Origin: Cristatella mucedo
Lineage: Eukaryota; Bryozoa; Phylactolaemata; Cristatellidae
Direction of reading: 5' to 3'
DNA length: 64,000 nt
Assembly (NCBI GenBank): GCA_009760855.2
Contig: WPIO01000003.1
Span: 12,818,501-12,882,500 of the forward strand
Shown here one piece after another: positions 55,146 to 64,000 of this stretch. The notes beneath the pieces are model-generated. The model saw only the letters and a program-made list of their open reading frames with translations, was not told where the DNA came from and did no database searches. The translations under genes and the position numbers were made by a program. Positions within the stretch are counted from its first letter, which is position 1, and the number at the start of each line of letters is the position of its first letter.

Positions 55146-55355
55146 ATGGCTACCGTCACTATGGCTACCGTCACTATGGCTACCGTCACTATGGCTACCG
55201 TCACTATGACTATCGTCACTATGACTATCGTCACTATGACTGCCGTCACTATGACTGCCGTCACTATGACTGCCGTCACTATGACTGCCGTCACTATGAC
55301 TGCCGTCACTATGACTGCCGTCACTATGACTGCCGTCACTATGACTTCCGTCACT
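55146..55355. repeat. 15 bp minisatellite, 14 units
   Basis: Fourteen tandem 15 bp units in ordered variant blocks: four ATGGCTACCGTCACT, two ATGACTATCGTCACT, seven ATGACTGCCGTCACT and one ATGACTTCCGTCACT. Because 15 is a multiple of 3 both strands stay open, but no coding context supports translation. Confidence 0.93.
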
Positions 55356-56360
55356 AAGACTCAGCCGTCATTCGACTCATTTGGATGGCAAGTTCTCTTA
55401 AGCCAACCCCCCCCCCTCCAGGAATCGTTAAACTACCCCCACTTGTACAGAGTGTGTTTGTGAATGCGTATACAAGTGTAGATATATAAATACAGGCACA
55501 TATGCAGACATTTTGAGACATGCGAGCACGCCTAGAAACGGGACTATATGCATGCTCATTCCAGAAGTATCTACCTAAAGCTGTGTACAGCTGCATAATC
55601 CGAATGTTCACTGTAGCCTGGTCGCGGCAAAAAGGCTCAGAATAGGTCAAGCCTCGTCAAAGCCCCGTGAACATTAAACGACCGGACGACCATCCGAGGA
55701 TGAGCAAGCATCGTACGATGACGTAGTGCTTGCTGCGGAGTTGCAGTGGGCTGCAGCTCCGCAGCTCCTTCGCGCACTTCGGAACCAACGCTTCGCGATG
55801 CTGGACGGAGGTGCAGCCGCAGCGCGAAGCGCTGCCTGATGTACAGCAAATACATACAAACAAATACAAATACATAATACATCAAACAACAAATACAAAT
55901 ACAAACAAATACATACAATACAAACAGTCAGCTCGGAAGCTCGATGTTTCTGGGACGGCTTCCGCCGCGGCAGAGGGAGGCAAGCTGTGCTGCTCGCAGC
56001 CATCTGGTTCCACACCTAACAGCTTCTATCTATCACTTACGCCTGTGAGCAATGATTGTTCCGGTGCGGCGACTCGCATAATAACTTACTCAAACCCACG
56101 ATCCCGCCGTAGAATGCAAGTACCCCTGCTCCTGCGCTGAGACACGGGGTGGATGTTGCCGCTCGCCAAAGCCGCTTCCCAGAAGAAGTTCCGAGACGTT
56201 TCCAGTGCTGCTTACGACACATGATTATTACTTAGTCAATCGGTGTCCGATGGGAAATCGAGACAATGTCAAATGGGCTCATAGAATGTATGCGTGCTGT
56301 GATGACTTTCCGCTTGTGTGTCAGAAAATGGCTTCGCATTGTGCAAATTAGGTGTAATGC
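55355..56360. other. Intronic stretch with ACAAATAC-type repeat
   Basis: 55848-55926 is a degenerate array of ACAAATAC/ATACAAAC words. No gene recognised elsewhere in the interval. Confidence 0.5.
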
Positions 56361-56361
56361 A

Positions 56362-56440
56362 GCAAATGAAAAGCGCCTAGAAAGAGATTGAGTTCTCCGA
56401 GGGCGCTTTATCAAATGTATTATTATTATTATTATTATTA
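56362..56440 (+). mobile_element. LINE-A 3' tail in Alx intron
   Basis: A well preserved terminal hairpin (AAGCGCCTAGAAAGAGATTG then GGGCGCTTTATCAAATG) and a TTATTATTATTATTATTATTA-type end. The upstream part of the element is absent. Confidence 0.88.
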
Positions 56441-56576
56441 CTGGCTTTCGCTGTCACTTAGTTATGTGGCAGTCTCCAGCAACTTCCTGGACACTTTTTA
56501 CAGATGGCACGTTAATTTTCCAATGTTACGATCTCCGTGTGCGCTTGCGCACGCTCGTACTCCTGAGCCCTAAGCA

Positions 56577-56605
56577 AGCTTCGCTGCTCGCGGAGCAGCG
56601 AAGCT
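56577..56605. repeat. Perfect hairpin, 13 bp arms
   Basis: AGCTTCGCTGCTC, loop GCG, then the exact complement. No repeat family membership is visible. Confidence 0.85.
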
Positions 56606-56705
56606 GTTCTCGGTTGCGCATACGCGAGTAGTCGCTTGTTTCCGAAGCCACGCTCGCCTCATTCTTCCGGCGAGCAAGGCCCGAATTAAAGATACCTTAG
56701 TCGAA

Positions 56706-57125
<420 letters not shown>

Positions 57126-57129
57126 TCCG

Positions 57130-58520
57130 CTCGAAACACTCGCTTTAAAGCTCGCTTACACCCCTAGGGTAGGCGGACTGGAATTTCCACATTCGGCGGG
57201 CTCAGCCTCTTCCGTCACGCCCCCACGAGAGTAATAATTGACATTCATTTCCGCGAGCGAGCGAGCCAGGTGTCTCCGCCGAACATTTCCCATAGAGCGC
57301 GGGCAATAAATCGAGCATCAGCTGCTCGGCTGCGGCGACCGGTTGCCGCCGCCGCCCAACGGAGCGGCATTAGCTAGTGCGACACTGCAACCTCGGAGTC
57401 GGAGCGCTGAGCGCTGAGCTCATTCTGACCGCCGTCGCAAGCGTTGGCCCCGAGCATCGAAACGCCCCCCCCCCCCCCCCCCCGCGTAGCGTCTGCCGCT
57501 CCGTCAACTACCCCTGGCTCTAGGCGCGCCGCCTGTGTCCGGCGTCTCGACAGCCAGCCGCGACCGCAATCCAGAGGGCTCTCCCCGAGCGACCGGCTGC
57601 GCAGCGTCCGCCAGCTCGAGCGCACGCCGTCGCCTTGACGACCGCGACACTACTCAAATGGCGACGCGGCGTCGCGCGCGGCACCAGAGCTTCGGCCTCG
57701 CGCTCGAACCGAACGGCCGGATGGGCGTGGCGCGCTGGGCGGCGGCTGCAGGAAGCCGGCCGTAATGGACGGCAGCTGTCGCGGCCACGACCTGCTGCGA
57801 CGGGCCGCGACGCTCTTCCGGCCGCTGCGAGCTGTTCCGCTTCCGAGGCCGAGGCGCACCGCGCGAGCGGTTAATGAAGTTTTAAGCGGAGCAATTTAAA
57901 TCGCGTTAAGCAATCATTACTTCCATTCCTTCGCCGGGTTGACCCGCCGGCGAAGGGCCGCAAAGGTGGCGCACTACTAGTCGGCCGCTGTCGGGGCGCG
58001 CGCGCGCGCCTCGACAGCGCGTCGCCGCGGCGCGCTTTCCGCGAGGCCAGCGCGAGGTGCGCGAGCGCCAGCGCGCGCGCATCAGGGCGCTCGAGCGCTC
58101 GGGGTATCGCGCTCGACACTCGACGCTGTCTCTGCGCCGCCACGCGCTCAGCAATATTCAGCGAGCCGCCGAGTAGGTGACCGGCGTGTCTGCGTTTATA
58201 CCATAGCATGTTAGTGTGTAAACAAGCTATCCGAGAGGCGGCTAATGGGCGAACACGAGGTGTCTGCTGCGCCAGTCAAAACCGCGGCAACGCGGCGCCG
58301 CGTGGCCGCCGCGTCGTAGACCGACACGTCGGTCTACCTACGCGGCGGCCACGCTGCTTTCGGGCGCGCCGTAGCTAAGATGGTCGCCGAAAGGGCGGTG
58401 ACGCCGTCGGCAAAGACGAATAACGGAATCGTTGCGTAACGACGCTCGGCCGCGGCGGCCGGATCGGAGAGCCGTCGCTTCCGTCTGGCGGCCCCGGCTT
58501 CCCCGGGCTCTGTCGGCTGT
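57130..58520. other. CpG-rich intronic block
   Basis: High GC with a run of 20 C at 57465-57484. Overlapping frames on both strands are low complexity. Contains the 58301-58353 hairpin. No gene recognised. Confidence 0.5.
58301..58353. repeat. GC-rich near-perfect hairpin
   Basis: Left arm CGTGGCCGCCGCGT plus GTAGACCGAC. The right arm is complementary over about 25 positions with a one-base bulge, and the loop is very short. Inside the Alx intron. Confidence 0.82.
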
Positions 58521-58524
58521 TGTA

Positions 58525-58640
58525 AAACAACGCCTAATTAAAGGTCACCATTAATAGATCCTAGCTAGGCCGCGATAAGAGGATTGCAGAAATTGTCTGT
58601 TTGTGTATTTTATAGGATCAATTAAAAGCGCCGCTCAGAG
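58525..58640. promoter_or_regulatory. AT-rich island with homeodomain-type and AGGTCA words
   Basis: Within GC-rich intron DNA this patch has CTAATTAAAGGTCA (a TAATTA core next to an AGGTCA half-site), ATTAATAG and CAATTAAAAG. A cis-regulatory element of the homeobox gene is possible. The evidence is word content and composition contrast only. Confidence 0.3.
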
Positions 58641-59345
58641 AAAACAAAGCCGCGGCTGTAGTAATACGCGCGGCGGAGCCGCCGTGCGGCTGTCGGCGCG
58701 ATCGGGCGACGCCGCTGGGAAAGCGGCGCCGGCTGCCGCACCGGCTGCCGCGTCCGGCTCTGCGCATGCACAGACGGCACCGGCGCGCTGATGGCATTTG
58801 CTTACTAATACAGCTGCCACTCAGCCCAGTTTCACCGGCTCGCTACAGGCATAGAGCAACACTGCTTTTCTGCTCGCCACGGGGGCCGATTATTGTGCAT
58901 CATTGCCGCCTAGTTATTCTAATAATCTGCGACTGCCGGCGATTGCCGAGTTCGGCTTACGGACCGGGCGGAAGCGCGTCGTTCGCGTAGCGGCTGACCA
59001 GAGGTGCCCACCGTCGGCGGCGGCGCAGCGCACGCCTCAACGCGGAGCGCTCCACGTGAGCAGACAGACTACCTGGGAGCGGAGCGCCCCGCGTCGATCT
59101 GACGCCATCGCGACTCGCGCACCGCTGCGTCGCATACCTTAATCGGGTACGCCCAGCCAGCTCTCCAACGAAAGACGTACGCAGCTTAGACTGCGAAAAC
59201 GCAGATTCGAATTCACGCGGACGCGCGGATGAACAGCCGTCAATTACTTTAGTAAAAGCCCTTGAAAAGTTTACGCGAGCCTTTCGCGAGAGAATCGTAC
59301 TTTGCGTACACTGCCTGAGTGGCTTTCAGCCTCCTGCCGCCCGCC
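58640..59345. other. GC-rich intronic DNA
   Basis: No gene or repeat recognised. Short Arg/Ala/Pro-rich frames are unsupported. Confidence 0.5.
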
Positions 59346-59500
59346 CTACTTTGGCCCAAGGGTCAAGGTGGTCGCCTTAGATGACCGAGGTGAAGGTCCT
59401 TGCCATTTAAGACCGAAGTCGCGCGCTCGAGCCCTGCAGCGTACGTGAAGCGCTTGGATAGAGATTAAGTTCTCTTAGGGCACTTTGCAAATGAGTTATA
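59346..59500 (+). mobile_element. SINE-2, copy 4, in Alx intron
   Basis: Diverged head with TTGGCCCAAGGGTCAAGG and B-box-like CGCTCGAGCCCTG, and a well preserved LINE-A-like tail (AAGCGCTTGGATAGAGATTA, AGTTCTCTTAGGGCAC). A small internal duplication of the GACCGAGGTGAAGG-type word lengthens the head. Confidence 0.78.
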
Positions 59501-59708
59501 TTTTTCCGTACCGGCGGCGGGTGCTTGTTGACGCGAGAGATGAGACGAAATCGCCGGAAGCATGATGGGAGCGCGTGCGGCCGGCTCCTGGCGCCGACGG
59601 CGTGGCCTCGCGTGCGTACGCACACACTGACCGCCACGAGGCAGGAGAGGCATTGGGATGGTCGGACAGATGAATGCGGTCAACAGCTGGTTTCGCGTCG
59701 AATTCCGA

Positions 59709-59712
<4 letters not shown>

Positions 59713-59757
<45 letters not shown>

Positions 59758-60046
59758 CGCAGCCTCCTCGCGAGGCGCTCTGGCGATGTCATGGCGACCG
59801 GCGACGGACTTGTCATGATCCGGCGATGTCATGGCGTCCGCGGCGGGGGCGTTGGGTTTCTCTTCTGCCGCGACTGTGTGCGCGCGCGCGCGACAGCGGG
59901 GCGTGCAAAGTCGTTGCACCGCCTCGTCTCTGAGTCGTCGGACGGACACTCCGTCGACGCGAGGTCTGAGAGAGCCTCGTTCGCCTTTCTAGCTGCCCCG
60001 CCTGCCCGTCCAATTATCGACGCCGCCCGCTCTCTGCGGACTTTTG

Positions 60047-60097
<51 letters not shown>
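59713..60097. repeat. Two CT tracts
   Basis: CT runs at 59713-59757 and 60050-60097, separated by GC-rich DNA without a recognisable gene. Confidence 0.93.
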
Positions 60098-60099
<2 letters not shown>

Positions 60100-60160
60100 C
60101 ATCTGCAATCACCTAAGCGAGATGAAGTCTGGCGGCAAATTGACGAGACTTCGCCGGCTA

Positions 60161-60202
<42 letters not shown>

Positions 60203-60483
60203 GGCGGCGACCGCGCCACCGCGCGGCTGCGGCGGCGCGGTGCCCGCGCAACAGCCGACGAGCGGGCAGCTCGCTTCGTTAGCAGGAGGCCGCGGGGCCG
60301 CCCGTAGGAGGGCGGCGGGCGAAAGCACGTGCTAGATGTTGTGCTCGTTAAGCTATTACCGGAACCAGAACCGCATGCTCGACGAATTACGCGGACCCCG
60401 GCGGCGGCCGGAGGCGGCCGGAGGCGGCCGGAGCGGCGGCGGCGGAGGCGGCGCTTGCGAGCTGGCGAAAGGGGCACCCGCGC

Positions 60484-60515
<32 letters not shown>
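60161..60515. repeat. GCC/CCG triplet repeats
   Basis: Thirteen GCC units at 60161-60199 and about ten CCG units at 60484-60515, with GGCGGCCGGA repeats at 60408-60432 between them. Polyalanine and polyarginine frames here are artefacts. Confidence 0.92.
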
Positions 60516-60519
60516 TACC

Positions 60520-61340
60520 TACTCGCCAGGCGTGCCGCGGCGGCTGAAGGCTGCGAGCCAAAGGCCTGCTTGGGCCAGGAGTTCGGACCAGCGTCGGTTC
60601 GCAGCGACTGGCCCCGGGGCGATGCAACCGAAGCCGCGCCGAGGAGGGCCGCGCGCGCTCTGGTTATAATTAGGAAATCCTCCGGGCTATTAGCGGAGCG
60701 GCTGCGGTTCGGTCCGGCAGTCGGCTGCCAGTCGGCGTCGCAGGGGGGGGGCTGAGCATGACAAGTCCCTGTAGCCGCCGGCGCTGCGGGTAGGCGAGCT
60801 ACGGGCGGACGTGACTGTTATTTTTGCCAGATTCGAATATTTTCGCACGGCAGAAATCCCGCCACGGCTGTCTAGCCGCCATGCACCGAATTACCTGCCT
60901 GCGCCGCAGACAACCGCCGCGGCGGCAGAGGCTGCGGTTAGATCGTCAGGCGGCGAGCAGCCGACGAAAGGCGAGGCGTGAAAGCAGACAGTGTTCAAGA
61001 TGGCGTCGCGGTTGAGGCATGCCGCAACGATGTAATTATAAAATAACTTTTAATTGCTCGTCGCCAGTAGCCAGTGCAAAAGCAAGAGCACTCGGCGGAG
61101 TGTGCCCCTTAGAATGATTTCTTACTATTTCGTACAATAGGATTTGTGCAGCCTCGTATTTATTATTCCTCACCACACCACGCGCCATAATTTCTCTGTC
61201 ACTCATTACCTATGTCTACTTTGTCACGCCTACTTTCTCGTCTTTCCTATGACTCTCCCTATTACTTTTCTTTTGTTTCTCCCTCTTTTTTTGAGCCCGA
61301 GTCTATCTCCGTCTCTGTCTCTGTCTATGTCTCTCTCCCT
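60520..61340. other. Intronic DNA, nothing recognised
   Basis: GC-rich to 61.0 kb, then a short AT patch (61028-61060, with TGTAATTATAAAATAAC and TTTTAATTGC). No gene recognised. Confidence 0.5.
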
Positions 61341-61371
61341 TTCTGTCTTTCTGCCTCTCTCCTCTCACTCG

Positions 61372-61460
<89 letters not shown>
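61300..61460. repeat. CT microsatellite
   Basis: TCTCTGTCTC steps, then a pure CT run at about 61375-61452. Confidence 0.93.
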
Positions 61461-61990
61461 GCCTCTCAGCACCCTCCTTCCCCTCCTTCCTCCTTACTTT
61501 CCTCTACCCCTCGCTCTCTACCTCCCACTTCCTCTTTGTTTACCTAAATATCTCTTTCGTCACCCTTTCGTCTGAATCTGAATTCGTCTTTCTTTTTCAC
61601 AAACGGTGTCGTGTGTATTTTGCGATGCGTAAGCATTCTCAAAATTTAAGTCCACTGCTGTTCTTTGCTTTCCTATAAACATACAAAGTTCCTAACTCTC
61701 GACCTCTCGTATATACTGTATTTATTGTGCATTTATTACCGTATATGTAGCCCGTCGACCTTCAACTCTTCACGTCCGCAACATGGTATTTTTCATGAAT
61801 CGTTCTTTCGCTTCCGCCCCTCCTCCCAGGCATTGCTGAGAGGATCTTTCTTGGTCCAGCACGCACCTGCTCGATTTAGCCAGTAGCACTGTGGCCTGTA
61901 CCTGGCGTCTTTAATGCATTCGCATCGCTACAATCCTTGTGCCTGTTCTTTCTACTTGCATGCAGTATAAACGCGTTTGTTACAGTTAAA

Positions 61991-62048
61991 TATATATGTG
62001 TGTGTTCGCGCACGCGCTTGCGTGCAAATATATACAAGAATGTATATA

Positions 62049-62103
<55 letters not shown>

Positions 62104-62137
62104 TCGTGTATATATTTGCACGCAAGCGCGTTCGCAA

Positions 62138-62180
<43 letters not shown>
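61991..62180. repeat. Long inverted repeat with TA core, upstream of Alx exon
   Basis: The left arm (61991-62062) reads GTGTGTGTTCGCGCACGCGC, TTGCGTGCAAATATATACA, then TATATA. The right arm (62085-62170) is its reverse complement with few mismatches. A TA microsatellite is the centre. Arms of about 55-70 bp could fold into a long stem. It may be a foldback or MITE-like element, or a microsatellite palindrome. Confidence 0.82.
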
Positions 62181-62182
<2 letters not shown>

Positions 62183-62364
62183 CATATAAATGCGCATGCA
62201 TGGGATGTGATATGTACCCCGTACTTCCGGGTGCATTGACCCGCCCCTGTAGTGCTTTTGGTAGTGGACTCGCTGTGTAACCCTTGATTTGGCTAGCTGT
62301 GAGCATTGTTGCTCTCGCTGCTCGTTCGACTAATGTCACGGCTGCACTCGCGCCTGCTCTGCAG

Positions 62365-62565
62365 GTGTGGTTCCAGAACAGACGGGCGAAATGGCGCAAG
62401 CGAGAGCGCTACGGCCAGCTGCAGACGATGAGAGCGATGACCACGACGAGCTCGACAGGATACGACATGTCGCCCATCACGTCACCTATTAACTGCGTGT
62501 CGCCCATCAACGCCCGCGGACCAGACCCTTACGGACAAGTCGGCCCGCCGGACTTTATGCAAGCC
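62365..62565 (+). CDS. Alx: Alx/Cart1-like homeobox gene, second recognised coding exon
   Basis: A 201 bp exon (67 codons, phase 0 at both ends). The acceptor is CTGCTCTGCAG and the donor GCC/GTAAGT is a full consensus. It encodes homeodomain positions 47-60, [14 protein letters not shown], with W48, F49, Q50, N51 and R53 intact; Q50 is usual for this group. RYGQLQ follows directly, a hallmark of Alx/Cart1 proteins, then a Met/Thr/Ser-rich region and two near-identical SPI(T/N) turns ([16 protein letters not shown]). No OAR domain, the short C-terminal motif of this family, is seen in the remaining 1.4 kb, so it should lie in a further exon to the right. N51 and R53 indicate an intact DNA-binding helix. 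Confidence 0.92.
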
Positions 62566-62828
62566 GTAAGTTGCGGGATATAAAACTCGGCGCAAGGATG
62601 GCGCGCCAGGCGGCGGCCAGACTTGCGGGGAAGAGAAAGCAGCCAGTCTCCCTCGCTGTCCGAATCCGACAGGCGTCGCTGCACTCGAATACGCCGCTAC
62701 GTGCGTCCAGAAAAAGCGACGTCCGCGGGAGCCCCTCGACGCGCCGCAAGGCGCGCCGCGTTCAGCGGGTACTCGCGTACTGGCGTCGGGTTCTCTGCGG
62801 GGCGTTTCTAGCTCCTATTGACGCTGCG

Positions 62829-62859
62829 TCTAGCCTGCGGCCGCTGGCCGCAGGCTAGA
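62829..62859. repeat. Perfect hairpin, 14 bp arms
   Basis: TCTAGCCTGCGGCC, loop GCT, exact complement. About 260 bp after the Alx exon. Confidence 0.88.
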
Positions 62860-63369
62860 CAGCTTTTCTGAGTAACTGCGTCACCGTGCCAATTCGTCTT
62901 TTCGCAGCCCTTTCCCTGTGCACGTGAGCGCAATGCTTTGAGACGAAGAACTTCACTTCGGTTACGTAACGTGCGGAAAAATTAGCGCTCATAAAAAATA
63001 CTCGACCACGAATTGACTTCGTTTTGACGACCCTGCATAACTGCAGCAGCATCAAAGCAATAACCGACACGACGTCATAGTGATGGTGATTTGCGGTCGC
63101 GGTATATTGTCCTAGCAGGTATTCTCGTAACTAGCGAAACGGTACAATTCTTTGCGTAGGACAAATCTCTAAAGCCGAATGTGAACCGTAACTTATTAGC
63201 TCCCTGACATAATTGAGACAGGCATTTAATTGACCCAGAGTGTTCTAGTTCCTATACCTACAGGTGCATATATATATATATGCATATGTACAATGTGCAC
63301 GGGTATATACCCGTATATACGTGTTCGTGCGTGCGTGCGCACGGGCGTATACCTGTACACGTACGGGTG

Positions 63370-63508
63370 TATTTGTTATTCATTTTGTTTGTTTTTTCAA
63401 TCATGATTTTACTTACCATTTAATTGCATTTCCCTTTGCAGCAAATATAAAGCGCCTAGAAAGAGATTAAATTCTCTGAGGGCGCTTTATCAAGTACATT
63501 ATTATTAT
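63370..63508 (+). mobile_element. LINE-A 3' tail
   Basis: The UTR end (ATTTAATTGCATTTCCCTTT) and the best preserved terminal hairpin: outer stem AAAGCGCC with GGCGCTTT, inner stem AGAGA with TCTCT, then TTATTATT. Confidence 0.9.
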
Positions 63509-64000
63509 GCGGGCTGATACTTGGGCGCTTGACGTGCTCACTCGAGCATTTCAACTCATCCTCGATTCTTTCACGTACGCCGCTCGCGAGGCGGGCATTG
63601 TTGAAGAAGTTCTAGTCAGATGAAGTGTAGACTACAAGCGAATCAGGTGCGCTATGACCTCCGCCGCGTCAGCGGCGCTGGGAGCGAGCGCAGTGCGCAA
63701 GGGCGTACGTCACGGGGGTGCAGGCCTGCTGGCTCAGGCCCCCTACCCCGGGTTCAAAGTGCAAGGGCGTATCCTGCGAAGTTCGGTCCCCCAACACGCC
63801 CATTCAGCCCACTCCCCCCTTACGTATGGCCACCCCTAAGTAAGTTTCATGTCCGGCCCCTCTTTACGGCTGAATACCGCCCACGCCTGCGGTGTGCATA
63901 CGCATACAAGGCTGTGCGTATGCGTGCACAGCATAAATCTGTGTGCGTACTTGCATGTAAATGCAGTGCTCACTTCTCGTCTTTCGGTCTTACTCTACGG

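Larger units (their letters stand above)
62566..64000 (+). other. Alx: Start of next Alx intron
   Basis: After the GTAAGT donor no further coding exon was recognised before the window ends. It contains a perfect hairpin (62829-62859), TA/GTAC-rich palindromic words (63264-63370) and a LINE-A tail. Confidence 0.7.

Noticed and set aside
55056-55463. Open frames over the 15 bp minisatellite (MTAVT-like repeats)
   Set aside because: The period is a multiple of three, so the frame stays open on both strands automatically. No flanking coding signal, and it lies inside the Alx intron.
62566-64000. Search for the Alx C-terminal OAR exon
   Set aside because: No reading resembling the OAR motif with splice sites was found, so the exon is presumed to be outside the window.

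Overview
This is a window of nuclear DNA from an animal, most likely an invertebrate. The clearest host gene is a paired-class homeobox gene of the Alx/Cart1 (aristaless-like) group. Its homeodomain is split by an 8.75 kb intron at the classic 46/47 position. Around it are CR1/L2-like non-LTR retrotransposons, tRNA-derived SINEs, a TA-flanked MITE family, very long CT, CA and TA microsatellites and GC-rich CpG islands. No bacterial operon, rRNA gene or CRISPR array is present. The species cannot be named from the sequence alone.

Layout. (1) About 1-14.6 kb is AT-rich and is a decayed, heavily nested remnant of a Polinton/Maverick or adintovirus-like element. A broken protein-primed family-B DNA polymerase lies on the minus strand (about 13.26 to 6.7 kb). 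It is split by a LINE and by a degenerate copy of another multi-copy protein family. Small unrecognised minus-strand reading frames follow it, and a plus-strand gene with phage tail-fibre-like repeats (1.9-4.1 kb) lies beyond them. Every gene of this element carries stops and frameshifts. (2) About 14.6-36 kb is ordinary intergenic DNA built largely of two LINE families. Here LINE-A (tail hairpin plus ATT repeats) includes one nearly complete copy at 20.3-23.3 kb, and LINE-B has a long copy at 30.1-33.2 kb. Two tRNA-SINE families accompany them. (3) About 36-48 kb mixes GC-rich CpG-island-like blocks (37-38, 42.6-45.5, 45.6-47 kb) with a multi-layer repeat nest at 39.7-42.5 kb. (4) About 49-53.3 kb is a microsatellite field plus GC-rich DNA leading to the Alx coding exon. 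(5) 53.4-64 kb is Alx: a coding exon (53374-53613), a long repeat-rich intron, a second exon (62365-62565), then the start of the next intron. The rest of the gene lies to the right of the window.

Relations between parts. LINE-A and SINE-2 share a 3' tail with the same two-tier hairpin, which implies that the SINE is mobilised by the LINE-A reverse transcriptase. Several nested insertions give a relative chronology. Perfect short-loop inverted repeats recur through the window, and one of them can be read directly as a template-switch event inside a SINE copy. Long open frames in the GC-rich blocks and through CT, CA or CGG repeats were judged to be non-coding artefacts and are not listed as genes.
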